From Streptomyces massasporeus (GTDB taxonomy: Bacteria > Actinomycetota > Actinomycetes > Streptomycetales > Streptomycetaceae), in NCBI RefSeq assembly GCF_014648995.1, contig NZ_BMSE01000009.1, forward strand, positions 240,649 through 304,648: a stretch of 64,000 nt of DNA, read 5' to 3'. The number at the start of each line of letters is the position of its first letter. The first letter of the stretch is position 1. The position numbers were made by a program, and so were the translations under genes. This document shows positions 24,085-36,889 of this stretch, piece after piece. Below the pieces are notes generated by a model. It did not search any database. It was not told the origin of the DNA and was given only the letters and a program-made list of their open reading frames with translations.

Positions 24085-24519
24085 ATGCCTCCCAAGAAGA
24101 AGAAGGTCACGGGGCTCATCAAGCTCCAGATCCAGGCCGGTGCCGCCAACCCGGCCCCGCCGGTCGGCCCCGCGCTGGGTCAGCACGGCGTGAACATCAT
24201 GGAGTTCTGCAAGGCCTACAACGCCGCGACCGAGTCGCAGCGTGGCTGGGTGATCCCGGTGGAGATCACGGTCTACGAGGACCGTTCCTTCACCTTCATC
24301 ACCAAGACGCCGCCGGCCGCGAAGATGATCCTGAAGGCCGCGGGCATCGAGAAGGGCTCCGGCGAGCCGCACAAGACCAAGGTCGCGAAGATCACGCGTG
24401 ACCAGGTCCGTGAGATCGCCACGACCAAGATGCCCGACCTCAACGCCAACGACCTGGACGCCGCCGAGAAGATCATCGCCGGCACCGCCCGCTCCATGGG
24501 CGTCACGGTCGAGGGCTGA
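24085..24519 (+). CDS. rplK: 50S ribosomal protein L11
   Basis: Large-subunit protein of 144 residues that forms the GTPase-associated centre with 23S rRNA and is the site of thiostrepton action. The proline-rich N-terminal QIQAGAANPAPPVGPALGQH and the C-terminal rRNA-binding domain (KITRDQVREIATTKMPDLNA) are intact. The ATG at 24085 gives the family length. It is first gene of the L11-L1 unit. The gap to rplA has a small hairpin (CCACCAC...GTGGCGG). Confidence 0.97.
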   Translation: MPPKKKKVTGLIKLQIQAGAANPAPPVGPALGQHGVNIMEFCKAYNAATESQRGWVIPVEITVYEDRSFTFITKTPPAAKMILKAAGIEKGSGEPHKTKVAKITRDQVREIATTKMPDLNANDLDAAEKIIAGTARSMGVTVEG

Positions 24520-24596
24520 GCCCCAACCACCACCAGTAGTAGTGGCGGGGCCTGCTCGGCCCGGACCACGACTCCTAAGAATCCACAGGAGCAGTA

Positions 24597-25322
24597 GTGA
24601 GCAAGCGCAGCAAGTCCCTTCGCGCTGCGGACGCCAAGGTCGACCGGGAGAAGCTCTACGCCCCGCTCGAGGCCGTCCGTCTCGCCAAGGACACCTCCAC
24701 GACCAAGTTCGACAGCACCGTCGAGGTCGCCTTCCGCCTGGGTGTCGACCCGCGCAAGGCCGACCAGATGGTCCGTGGCACCGTGAACCTTCCGCACGGC
24801 ACCGGTAAGACCGCCCGGGTCCTGGTCTTCGCGACCGGTGACCGTGCCGAGGCCGCGCGTGCCGCGGGCGCCGACATCGTCGGCGCCGACGAGCTGATCG
24901 ACGAGGTGTCGAAGGGCCGTCTGGACTTCGATGCCGTCGTCGCCACCCCGGACCTCATGGGCAAGGTCGGCCGCCTCGGCCGTGTGCTCGGTCCGCGTGG
25001 TCTGATGCCGAACCCGAAGACCGGTACCGTCACCCCCGACGTGACCAAGGCCGTCACCGAGATCAAGGGCGGCAAGATCGAGTTCCGCGTCGACAAGCAC
25101 GCGAACCTGCACTTCATCATCGGCAAGACGTCGTTCGACGACACCAAGCTGGTGGAGAACTACGGCGCGGCCCTGGAGGAGATCCTCCGTCTGAAGCCGT
25201 CCGCCGCCAAGGGGCGCTACATCAAGAAGGCCGCCATCAGCACCACGATGGGCCCCGGCATTCCGGTCGACTCCAACCGCACCCGCAACCTCCTCGTCGA
25301 GGAGGACCCGGCTGCGGTCTGA
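24597..25322 (+). CDS. rplA: 50S ribosomal protein L1
   Basis: L1-stalk protein of 241 residues. The signature MGKVGRLGRVLGPRGLMPNP is near residue 120 and the N-terminal SKRSKSLRAADAKVD is typical. In many bacteria free L1 represses its own L11-L1 transcript. GTG start with CAGGAGCAGTA before it. A long hairpin follows, so the pair is a separate transcription unit from rplJL. Confidence 0.97.
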   Translation: MSKRSKSLRAADAKVDREKLYAPLEAVRLAKDTSTTKFDSTVEVAFRLGVDPRKADQMVRGTVNLPHGTGKTARVLVFATGDRAEAARAAGADIVGADELIDEVSKGRLDFDAVVATPDLMGKVGRLGRVLGPRGLMPNPKTGTVTPDVTKAVTEIKGGKIEFRVDKHANLHFIIGKTSFDDTKLVENYGAALEEILRLKPSAAKGRYIKKAAISTTMGPGIPVDSNRTRNLLVEEDPAAV

Positions 25323-25346
25323 GCCTGACGGCTCACCCAACCGGTC

Positions 25347-25381
25347 ACGGGCCCCGCACCTCTTACAGGTGCGGGGCCCGT
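25347..25381 (+). terminator. Hairpin terminator after rplA
   Basis: Perfect 15-bp arms (25347-25361 and 25367-25381) with a CTTAC loop, followed by TCCCTTTT. Confidence 0.88.
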
Positions 25382-25449
25382 TCCCTTTTCCGGTACGTAC
25401 GCCGGTGGCCTGGGTTAACGTGCGGGAACCGGATGCGAACGGGGGACGT

Positions 25450-26307
25450 ATGCAGGGCTCGACCGTGCGCCGCGTGGGCCTGGTGCTCGCGGTGGCGACC
25501 GCGCTGACGGGGGTGGTCGCCTGCACATCCCAGGACTCCTCCGACGGCCCCGGCCAGGACGACAGGGCCCCGCACGGGCGCACCCTCGCGGCCCTGCGCT
25601 CCGCAGAGCGGGCCACCGAGCACGCCGAGTCCGCCCGGGTCGAGTCCACGACCACCATGGGCTCGCTGATGTCCATGACCGCCGACGGCACCCTCGGCTG
25701 GAACGACGGCATCACCGGCACCCTCACCATCACGTACACCGGCGGCACCGTGGCCGACACCATGCGCCGGCTCGGCACCACCTCGATGGAGGCCCGCTAT
25801 CTGCCCGACGCGTACTACGCGCGCATGGGCGAGAAGTTCGCCGAGAAGTCGGGCGGCAAGCGGTGGATCCGGTACGCCTACGAGGACCTCGAAGCCCTGG
25901 CCGGCGGTTCGGGCGGCCACCTCGGCGACCGGATGCGCAGCACCACGCCCAACCAGTCCGTGAAGCTCCTGCTGTCGTCCGGTGACGTCCGGAAGGTCGG
26001 CGAGGAGACCGTCCGCGGCCGGTCGGCCACGCACTGGTCCGGCACCGTGGCGACGGCCGACCTCACCGACGCCGGCCTGCGCAGGCAGCTCACCGAGGCC
26101 GGTGTGACCACCGAGACCGTCGACATCTGGATCGACGGGCGGAACCTGCTGGTGAAGAAGGTCGAGAAGGCACGGACGGCCTCGGGCCGGATGACCCAGA
26201 CGGCGCACTACGCCGACTACGGCGCGACCGTCCGGGCCGTGCGCCCCCCGCGGTCCGACACCGGGGACTTCGAGGACCTGATGCGCAAGCAGACCGGCAC
26301 GCCCTGA
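25450..26307 (+). CDS. Lipoprotein, LppX/LolA-like family
   Basis: Membrane-anchored extracytoplasmic protein of 285 residues. The signal peptide ends in the lipobox GVVAC (Cys at residue 25). The mature part has LRSAERATEHAESARVEST, the start of the LppX/LprG-like beta-sandwich fold, and later VWIDGRNLLVKKVE-type strands (DIWIDGRNLLVKK). Mycobacterial relatives carry lipids across the envelope; no ligand can be inferred here. It is a paralogue of the next gene. Both sit between rplA and rplJ, a conserved position in Streptomyces. Confidence 0.8.
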   Translation: MQGSTVRRVGLVLAVATALTGVVACTSQDSSDGPGQDDRAPHGRTLAALRSAERATEHAESARVESTTTMGSLMSMTADGTLGWNDGITGTLTITYTGGTVADTMRRLGTTSMEARYLPDAYYARMGEKFAEKSGGKRWIRYAYEDLEALAGGSGGHLGDRMRSTTPNQSVKLLLSSGDVRKVGEETVRGRSATHWSGTVATADLTDAGLRRQLTEAGVTTETVDIWIDGRNLLVKKVEKARTASGRMTQTAHYADYGATVRAVRPPRSDTGDFEDLMRKQTGTP

Positions 26308-26399
26308 GACTCCGTCAATTCGGATAGATCACCTGTGCCCCTCTGGGATACGCTCACTGCCTTGCTGTGAAGCAAGCATGTATTCCTTGGGGGGAATCA

Positions 26400-27227
26400 A
26401 TGAGGACATCCATACCTGCTGCCGGGCTGTGTGCCCTGCTCCTCGCCGCCGGTGCGGTCGGCTGCGGTTCCGAGGAGTCGCCGGAGATGACGCCCGCGGC
26501 GGCCGTCGCCAAGGCGGCGAAGAACACGGAGGACATCACGTCCCTCCAGTACCGCATGAAGGGCACCGTCCCGGAGTCGGGCCGCGTCGAGGGCGAGGCG
26601 TCCATGCGCCTGAAGCCGACGATCGCGATGAGCATGAAGATGAAGGCGCCCGACCAGGGCGCCGGTGAAACCGTCGAGATCCGTCTCGTCGACAAGGCCA
26701 TGTACCTCGGTGGGGGAGCCGAGATGGCCAAGGAGATGGACGGCAAGCGCTGGCTGAAGTTCGACCTGTCCGGCACCGACGCGGCCAAGGACATGGACCG
26801 GATGGGCTCCACGAGCCAGGCCGAGCAGAACCCCGCGGCCGAGTCCACCTTCCTCACGGGCGCCAAGGACGTGAAGAAGGTCGGCAGCGAGAAGGTCGAA
26901 GGCGTCGAGACCACTCACTACACGGGCACGGTCACCCTCGACGACCTGCGCGCCTCGCTCAAGGACGACAAGGCGGAGACCCGCAAGCAGCGCGAGAAGA
27001 GCATCAAGCAGTACGAGAAGATGGGCGTCGACAAGCTCACGATGGACATGTGGGTCGACGGCGAGGACCACACCAAGCAGTTCCGCATGAAGGGCCAGGC
27101 CGACAAGGGCCCGATGGACATGACCATCACCTTCCTCGACTACAACAAGCCGGTCACCGTCACGGCCCCGCCGACCAAGGACGTCGCGGACCTCGGCGAG
27201 ATGTTCAAGGAGCTGGAGCAGGGCTGA
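26400..27227 (+). CDS. Lipoprotein, paralogue of the upstream lipoprotein
   Basis: Lipoprotein of 275 residues with lipobox AVGCG (Cys at residue 22). It shares the layout of its neighbour: AVAKAAKNTEDITSLQYRMKG at the start of the mature part, GSEKVEGVETTHYTGTV in the middle (compare GEETVRGRSATHWSGTV upstream) and MDMWVDGEDHTKQFRMK near 220. It is unusually rich in Lys and Met for this genome. GGGGGAA stands before the ATG. TACGCT about 50 bases upstream may be its own -10. The function is unknown beyond the lipid-binding fold of the family. Confidence 0.8.
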   Translation: MRTSIPAAGLCALLLAAGAVGCGSEESPEMTPAAAVAKAAKNTEDITSLQYRMKGTVPESGRVEGEASMRLKPTIAMSMKMKAPDQGAGETVEIRLVDKAMYLGGGAEMAKEMDGKRWLKFDLSGTDAAKDMDRMGSTSQAEQNPAAESTFLTGAKDVKKVGSEKVEGVETTHYTGTVTLDDLRASLKDDKAETRKQREKSIKQYEKMGVDKLTMDMWVDGEDHTKQFRMKGQADKGPMDMTITFLDYNKPVTVTAPPTKDVADLGEMFKELEQG

Positions 27228-27260
27228 ACCGCCCCGCGCTGATCAGCCGTACGGGCGGAT

Positions 27261-27290
27261 TTGCTTGACGGCGATCCGTTCCCGTACTCT
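27261..27290 (+). promoter_or_regulatory. Putative rplJ promoter
   Basis: TTGCTTGACG at 27261-27270 and TACTCT at 27285-27290. TTGCTT with an 18-base spacer is one reading, TTGACG with 14 the other. Confidence 0.5.
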
Positions 27291-27297
27291 CCTACAG

Positions 27298-27478
27298 AAG
27301 CCAAAGACCGCTGGTCGTTACCGCGCGCTCATCAGAGGGCGCGGTGGCCGAAGGATCCGCTGAACGGCGGACGACCCGCGCAGGTGACACTGGAGAAGCT
27401 CCCGGAGTCCGCCGCCTCGTGCGTGCGTGAAACCGGTCGAGCTACGCCCCGTGCGCTTGCGCCGGGGCGTTTCGTTTT
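27298..27478 (+). promoter_or_regulatory. L10 leader with attenuator hairpin
   Basis: The long leader between promoter and rplJ contains structured elements expected of an L10(L12)4-binding leader (GAAGCCAAAGACCGCTGGTC near the 5' end). It ends in a hairpin at 27445-27469 (CGCCCCG-T-GCGC / GCGC-CGGGGCG) followed by TTTCGTTTT. That is a terminator upstream of the gene, fitting attenuation of rplJL by excess L10/L12. Confidence 0.6.
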
Positions 27479-27535
27479 CCCCAGTCCTCCTTCGGGTCCG
27501 CGCGGTCCGACACACCCGGAAGGAGGCCGAGGCTC

Positions 27536-28066
27536 ATGGCGAGGCCTGACAAGGTCGATGCCGTCGAGGAGATGCGGGAGAAGTTCCGCAACTCCAACGC
27601 TGCCGTCGTTACCGCGTACACCGGTCTCACCGTCGCGCAGCTCCAGCAGCTGCGTCGTTCACTCGGTGAGAACGCTCAGTACCGTGTGGCGAAGAACACG
27701 CTGACCAAGATTGCGGCCAACGAGGCCGGGATCACGACGCTGGACGACCTCTTTGCGGGTTCGTCGGCCGTCGCCTTCGTGACCGGTGACCCGGTCGAGG
27801 CGGCGAAGGGTCTCCGTGACTTCGCCAAGGACAACCCCAACCTCGTCATCAAGGGCGGCGTCCTTGACGGCAAGGCGTTGTCCGCCGATGAGATCAAGAA
27901 GCTTGCGGACCTCGAGTCCCGCGAGGTTCTGCTCTCCAAGCTGGCGGGTGCCTTCAAGGGCAAGCAGTCCCAGGCTGCTCAGCTCTTCCAGGCGCTTCCC
28001 TCGAAGCTCGTCCGCACCGTGGACGCGCTCCGTGCCAAGCAGGACGAGCAGGGCGGTGCCGAGTAA
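27536..28066 (+). CDS. rplJ: 50S ribosomal protein L10
   Basis: Base of the L12 stalk, 176 residues. ARPDKVDAVEEMREKFRNSN at the start, YRVAKNTLTKIAANEAGI near 50 for rRNA binding, and a C-terminal helix (SKLVRTVDALRAKQDEQG) that carries L12 dimers. A strong AGGAGG lies 10 bases before the ATG. It is translated with rplL, probably regulated by the leader upstream. Confidence 0.97.
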   Translation: MARPDKVDAVEEMREKFRNSNAAVVTAYTGLTVAQLQQLRRSLGENAQYRVAKNTLTKIAANEAGITTLDDLFAGSSAVAFVTGDPVEAAKGLRDFAKDNPNLVIKGGVLDGKALSADEIKKLADLESREVLLSKLAGAFKGKQSQAAQLFQALPSKLVRTVDALRAKQDEQGGAE

Positions 28067-28180
28067 CTCGGCTCGCATCCCGGCCGCCGCTGCCTGAACG
28101 CGGCGACCGTCGCGGGCCAGACGTACGCCCGCCTCACATGTACATCCGGCACCTGCCGAATTAGTGGAAGGACCGCCATC

Positions 28181-28564
28181 ATGGCGAAGCTCAGCCAGGA
28201 AGACCTGCTCGCGCAGTTCGAGGAGATGACCCTCATCGAGCTCTCCGAGTTCGTGAAGGCCTTCGAGGAGAAGTTCGACGTCACCGCCGCCGCCGCGGTC
28301 GCCGTTGCGGGCCCCGCCGCCCCCGGCGCCCCGGTCGAGGCCGAGGCCGAGCAGGACGAGTTCGACGTCATCCTCACGGGTGCCGGCGACAAGAAGATCC
28401 AGGTCATCAAGGTCGTGCGTGAGCTGACCTCCCTGGGTCTGAAGGAGGCCAAGGACCTCGTGGACGGCGCCCCGAAGCCCGTTCTCGAGAAGGTCGCCAA
28501 GGACGCCGCCGAGAAGGCCGCCGAGTCCCTCAAGGGCGCCGGCGCCTCCGTCGAGGTCAAGTAA
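28181..28564 (+). CDS. rplL: 50S ribosomal protein L7/L12
   Basis: Flexible stalk protein of 127 residues that recruits translation GTPases. N-terminal dimerisation helix (LSQEDLLAQFEEMTLIELSE), an Ala/Pro-rich hinge (AAAVAVAGPAAPGAPVE) and the C-terminal globular domain (KIQVIKVVRELTSLGLKEAK) are in order. It is followed by hairpins and then the rpoB leader, so the rplJL-rpoBC junction is a probable transcription control point. Confidence 0.97.
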   Translation: MAKLSQEDLLAQFEEMTLIELSEFVKAFEEKFDVTAAAAVAVAGPAAPGAPVEAEAEQDEFDVILTGAGDKKIQVIKVVRELTSLGLKEAKDLVDGAPKPVLEKVAKDAAEKAAESLKGAGASVEVK

Positions 28565-28621
28565 CACCCTCGGATCCGTCAGGATCCACAACACGTCCCA
28601 CTGGACGTGTAACGCGTAAGC

Positions 28622-28661
28622 GCGGAAGAGCGATCATCCATCCGGGTGGTCGCTCTTCGGC
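28622..28661 (+). terminator. Hairpin between rplL and rpoB (partial terminator or processing site)
   Basis: An 18-bp stem with an ATCC tetraloop: arms 28622-28639 and 28644-28661, one G-G mismatch at the third pair. It shares 41 of 52 bases with the hairpin after rpoC, including the downstream flank. A smaller hairpin (ACACGTCC/GGACGTGT) lies just upstream. There is no U-run. It probably reduces read-through into rpoBC or is cut by RNase III. Confidence 0.65.
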
Positions 28662-28761
28662 GTTCTCGGGGGCGGGCCACGGTTGCCTTGAAGCCCCGGT
28701 GGCGGGGGGTATGGTGATCTTCGTCGTGTCTCCGGGCGGCCCCGGATCGGGCAGAGGGGCC

Positions 28762-28790
28762 TTGACGAACCGCACGCAGCGCGCAATTCT
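28762..28790 (+). promoter_or_regulatory. Putative rpoB promoter 1
   Basis: TTGACG (28762-28767), a 17-base spacer and AATTCT (28785-28790). Confidence 0.55.
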
Positions 28791-28925
28791 CAGGACGCGT
28801 CGTCACAGGATCCGAATCCGAGGCATGGATCGGCGACGAAGAGGGCAGTACTAACGTGCGTTGAGGGCAGCGCCGTGTCGCAGGAGTGGAACAACGAGGG
28901 TGAACACGGGTTCCAGGACCCGCAC

Positions 28926-28954
28926 TGGACATCAGTGTGCCAAGTGGCTACACT
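28926..28954 (+). promoter_or_regulatory. Putative rpoB promoter 2
   Basis: TGGACA (28926-28931), a 17-base spacer and TACACT (28949-28954), a good match to the Streptomyces housekeeping consensus. The 570-base gap before rpoB holds no gene. Confidence 0.7.
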
Positions 28955-29135
28955 GACCCTTTGCGCTGCCTGTTAGCTGTCCCCTGCCCGTCACCAGGGG
29001 TCTGCCCTCGCCCGAGCATCGATGACAAGAAATGTCTGACCTGGCCTTTCAGCCCTGTCGGCACAGCTTGTCTCCGTGTACGGGAGAGGGGCCGGTACGC
29101 GCGTAGTGAGTCCGAGCCCTCGGAAGGACCCCCTC

Positions 29136-32100
29136 TTGGCCGCCTCGCGCAACGCCTCGACCGCGAATACGAACAACGCCGCCAGCACTGCCCCGCTGCG
29201 CATCTCTTTTGCAAAGATCAAGGAGCCTCTCGAGGTTCCGAACCTGCTCGCGCTGCAGACCGAGAGCTTCGACTGGCTGCTCGGCAACACCGCCTGGCAG
29301 AGTCGGGTCGAGGAGGCTCTCGAGAACGGTCAGGACGTCCCCACCAAGTCCGGGCTCGAGGAGATCTTCGAGGAGATCTCCCCGATCGAGGACTTCAGCG
29401 GGTCGATGTCGCTGACCTTCCGCGACCACCGCTTCGAGCCGCCGAAGAACTCCATCGACGAGTGCAAGGACCGCGACTTCACGTACGCGGCCCCGCTCTT
29501 CGTCACCGCTGAGTTCACGAACAACGAGACCGGCGAGATCAAGTCCCAGACGGTCTTCATGGGCGACTTCCCGCTCATGACGAACAAGGGCACCTTCGTC
29601 ATCAACGGCACCGAGCGTGTCGTGGTGTCGCAGCTCGTCCGTTCGCCCGGTGTCTACTTCGACTCCTCCATCGACAAGACGTCCGACAAGGACATCTTCT
29701 CCGCCAAGATCATCCCGTCCCGGGGTGCCTGGCTGGAGATGGAGATCGACAAGCGCGACATGGTCGGTGTGCGCATCGACCGCAAGCGCAAGCAGTCCGT
29801 CACCGTCCTGCTCAAGGCGCTCGGCTGGACCACCGAGCAGATCCTCGAGGAGTTCGGCGAGTACGAGTCGATGCGCGCCACCCTGGAGAAGGACCACACC
29901 CAGGGCCAGGACGACGCGCTGCTCGACATCTACCGCAAGCTGCGTCCGGGCGAGCCCCCCACGCGTGAGGCCGCGCAGACGCTGCTCGAGAACCTCTACT
30001 TCAACCCCAAGCGCTACGACCTGGCCAAGGTCGGCCGCTACAAGGTCAACAAGAAGCTGGGTGCGGACGCTCCGCTGGACGCGGGCATCCTGACCGTCGA
30101 GGACATCATCTCGACGATCAAGTACCTGGTGAAGCTGCACGCGGGCGAGACCGAGACGGTCGGCGACAGTGGTACGAACATCGTCGTCGAGACCGACGAC
30201 ATCGACCACTTCGGCAACCGCCGCCTGCGCAGCGTCGGCGAGCTCATCCAGAACCAGGTCCGTACGGGTCTGGCGCGTATGGAGCGTGTCGTCCGCGAGC
30301 GGATGACGACCCAGGACGTCGAGGCGATCACGCCGCAGACCCTGATCAACATCCGGCCGGTCGTCGCCTCCATCAAGGAGTTCTTCGGCACCAGCCAGCT
30401 GTCGCAGTTCATGGACCAGAACAACCCGCTGTCGGGTCTCACCCACAAGCGCCGTCTGTCGGCTCTTGGCCCGGGTGGTCTGTCCCGTGAGCGGGCCGGC
30501 TTCGAGGTCCGTGACGTGCACCCCTCGCACTACGGCCGCATGTGCCCGATCGAGACGCCCGAAGGCCCGAACATCGGTCTGATCGGCTCGCTCGCCTCCT
30601 ACGGCCGGGTCAACGCGTTCGGTTTCGTGGAGACCCCGTACCGCAAGGTGTTCGAGGGCCAGGTCACCGACGAGGTCGACTACCTGACCGCCGACGAGGA
30701 GGACCGCTTCGTCATCGCGCAGGCCAACGCGCAGCTGACGGACGACCTCCGCTTCGCCGAGGCCCGGGTGCTGGTCCGCCGTAAGGGCGGCGAGGTCGAC
30801 TACGTCACCGGCGAGGACGTCGACTACATGGACGTCTCGCCGCGCCAGATGGTGTCGGTCGCGACCGCCATGATCCCGTTCCTCGAGCACGACGACGCCA
30901 ACCGTGCCCTCATGGGCGCGAACATGATGCGTCAGGCCGTGCCGCTGATTAAGTCCGAGTCCCCGCTCGTCGGCACCGGCATGGAGTACCGCTCCGCCGT
31001 CGACGCCGGCGACGTGGTCAAGGCCGAGAAGGCGGGTGTGGTCCAGGAGGTCTCCGCGGACTACATCACCACCGCCAACGACGACGGCACGTACATCACG
31101 TACCGCCTGGCCAAGTTCGCCCGCTCCAACCAGGGCACCTCGGTCAACCAGAAGGTCATCGTCAACGAGGGCGACCGGATCATCGAGGGCCAGGTCCTGG
31201 CCGACGGTCCGGCCACCCAGAACGGCGAGATGGCGCTGGGCAAGAACCTGCTCGTGGCGTTCATGCCGTGGGAGGGTCACAACTACGAGGACGCGATCAT
31301 CCTGTCGCAGCGCCTCGTGCAGGACGACGTCCTCTCCTCGATCCACATCGAGGAGCACGAGGTCGACGCCCGTGACACCAAGCTCGGCCCCGAGGAGATC
31401 ACCCGGGACATCCCGAACGTCTCCGAGGAGGTCCTCGCCGACCTCGACGAGCGCGGCATCATCCGTATCGGTGCCGAGGTCGTCGCCGGTGACATCCTCG
31501 TCGGCAAGGTCACGCCCAAGGGTGAGACCGAGCTGACGCCCGAGGAGCGCCTGCTGCGCGCCATCTTCGGTGAGAAGGCCCGTGAGGTCCGTGACACCTC
31601 GCTGAAGGTCCCGCACGGCGAGATCGGCAAGGTCATCGGCGTCCGCGTCTTCGACCGCGAGGAGGGCGACGAGCTTCCCCCCGGTGTGAACCAGCTGGTG
31701 CGCGTCTACGTCGCGCAGAAGCGCAAGATCACCGACGGTGACAAGCTCGCCGGCCGTCACGGCAACAAGGGCGTCATCTCGAAGATCCTGCCGATCGAGG
31801 ACATGCCGTTCCTGGAGGACGGCACCCCGGTCGACATCATCCTCAACCCGCTCGGTGTGCCGTCCCGAATGAACCCGGGTCAGGTCCTGGAGATCCACCT
31901 CGGCTGGCTCGCCAGCCGCGGCTGGGACGTCTCCGGCCTCGCGGACGACTGGGCGCAGCGCCTGCAGGCCATCGAGGCCGACCAGGTCGCGCCGGGCACC
32001 AACGTCGCCACCCCCGTCTTCGACGGTGCGCGTGAGGACGAGCTGGCCGGTCTGCTGAACCACACCATCCCGAACCGCGACGGCGAGCGCATGGTGCTCC

Positions 32101-32621
32101 CGACCGGTAAGGCGCCGCTGTTCGACGGCCGCTCCGGCGAGCCGTTCCCGGAGCCGATCTCGGTCGGCTACATGTACATCCTCAAGCTGCACCACCTGGT
32201 CGACGACAAGCTGCACGCCCGGTCGACCGGTCCGTACTCGATGATCACCCAGCAGCCGCTGGGTGGTAAGGCCCAGTTCGGTGGCCAGCGCTTCGGTGAG
32301 ATGGAGGTGTGGGCGCTGGAGGCTTACGGCGCCGCGTACGCCCTCCAGGAGCTGCTGACCATCAAGTCCGACGACGTGACCGGCCGCGTGAAGGTCTACG
32401 AGGCCATCGTCAAGGGCGAGAACATCCCCGAGCCCGGCATCCCCGAGTCCTTCAAGGTGCTCATCAAGGAGATGCAGTCCCTGTGCCTCAACGTGGAGGT
32501 GCTGTCCTCGGACGGCATGTCCATCGAGATGCGCGACACCGACGAGGACGTCTTCCGCGCTGCGGAGGAGCTTGGCATCGACCTGTCCCGGCGCGAGCCG
32601 AGCAGCGTCGAAGAGGTCTGA
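29136..32621 (+). CDS. rpoB: DNA-directed RNA polymerase subunit beta
   Basis: Catalytic beta subunit of RNA polymerase, 1161 residues. TTG start (LAASRNASTANTNNAAST) with GGAAGGA upstream; longer in-frame extensions to 29076 are not family-like. The rifampicin pocket reads SQLSQFMDQNNP, then LTHKRRLSALGPGG, with Q424, D427, H437, R440 and S442 all in the wild-type, drug-sensitive state. GDKLAGRHGNKGV, at the active-centre side, and the C-terminal GGKAQFGGQRFGEMEVWALE clamp contact are intact. It is followed by a 12-bp hairpin and rpoC. The sensitive pocket matters because a rifamycin-modifying enzyme gene lies 18 kb upstream. Confidence 0.98.
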   Translation: MAASRNASTANTNNAASTAPLRISFAKIKEPLEVPNLLALQTESFDWLLGNTAWQSRVEEALENGQDVPTKSGLEEIFEEISPIEDFSGSMSLTFRDHRFEPPKNSIDECKDRDFTYAAPLFVTAEFTNNETGEIKSQTVFMGDFPLMTNKGTFVINGTERVVVSQLVRSPGVYFDSSIDKTSDKDIFSAKIIPSRGAWLEMEIDKRDMVGVRIDRKRKQSVTVLLKALGWTTEQILEEFGEYESMRATLEKDHTQGQDDALLDIYRKLRPGEPPTREAAQTLLENLYFNPKRYDLAKVGRYKVNKKLGADAPLDAGILTVEDIISTIKYLVKLHAGETETVGDSGTNIVVETDDIDHFGNRRLRSVGELIQNQVRTGLARMERVVRERMTTQDVEAITPQTLINIRPVVASIKEFFGTSQLSQFMDQNNPLSGLTHKRRLSALGPGGLSRERAGFEVRDVHPSHYGRMCPIETPEGPNIGLIGSLASYGRVNAFGFVETPYRKVFEGQVTDEVDYLTADEEDRFVIAQANAQLTDDLRFAEARVLVRRKGGEVDYVTGEDVDYMDVSPRQMVSVATAMIPFLEHDDANRALMGANMMRQAVPLIKSESPLVGTGMEYRSAVDAGDVVKAEKAGVVQEVSADYITTANDDGTYITYRLAKFARSNQGTSVNQKVIVNEGDRIIEGQVLADGPATQNGEMALGKNLLVAFMPWEGHNYEDAIILSQRLVQDDVLSSIHIEEHEVDARDTKLGPEEITRDIPNVSEEVLADLDERGIIRIGAEVVAGDILVGKVTPKGETELTPEERLLRAIFGEKAREVRDTSLKVPHGEIGKVIGVRVFDREEGDELPPGVNQLVRVYVAQKRKITDGDKLAGRHGNKGVISKILPIEDMPFLEDGTPVDIILNPLGVPSRMNPGQVLEIHLGWLASRGWDVSGLADDWAQRLQAIEADQVAPGTNVATPVFDGAREDELAGLLNHTIPNRDGERMVLPTGKAPLFDGRSGEPFPEPISVGYMYILKLHHLVDDKLHARSTGPYSMITQQPLGGKAQFGGQRFGEMEVWALEAYGAAYALQELLTIKSDDVTGRVKVYEAIVKGENIPEPGIPESFKVLIKEMQSLCLNVEVLSSDGMSIEMRDTDEDVFRAAEELGIDLSRREPSSVEEV

Positions 32622-32629
32622 CGGGAGTC

Positions 32630-32658
32630 CGGAGGCCTTCGCGATGAAGGCCTCCGGC
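32630..32658 (+). terminator. rpoB-rpoC intergenic hairpin
   Basis: Perfect 12-bp arms CCGGAGGCCTTC (32630-32641) and GAAGGCCTCCGG (32647-32658). It lies inside a co-transcribed pair, so an RNA-stability or processing role is more likely than full termination. Confidence 0.6.
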
Positions 32659-32715
32659 CCCAGGACCCCCGTATCAGACCCCATGACTTACAACCCTGAG
32701 AGGGATTGACGCATA

Positions 32716-36615
<3,900 letters not shown>

Positions 36616-36628
36616 GCGAGTCGCTTGA

Positions 36629-36668
36629 GCCGAAGGGCGGTCATCCTGCGGGGTGGCCGCCCTTCGGC
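36629..36668 (+). terminator. Terminator after rpoC
   Basis: An 18-bp stem (36629-36646 with 36651-36668, two G-U pairs) and TGCG tetraloop. It is the counterpart of the hairpin after rplL, differing by two compensatory base-pair swaps in the lower stem. Confidence 0.82.
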
Positions 36669-36889
36669 GTTCCCCGGGGTCCGCGTCCCGGGTGGGCCGG
36701 CCCGCACACCGTTCCGGCGGGCCTTCAGTGCCTCCCGGTGTACGGAGGTGAGTCCGGGGCGCGTGCCCGCCCCGGAGCGCGTCTGTCGGCTGTCTGGCCG
36801 ACATACGACCCCCTTCCGTCGACGCACCGGTGCCGGAACCCCCGCATCGGCGCATCATGGAAGGACTCCGGCCCCCGGGGAGGTGCTCC

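Noticed and set aside
29136..32621. Rifampicin-resistance substitutions in RpoB
   Set aside because: All main cluster I residues (Q424, D427, H437, R440, S442) are in the sensitive state.
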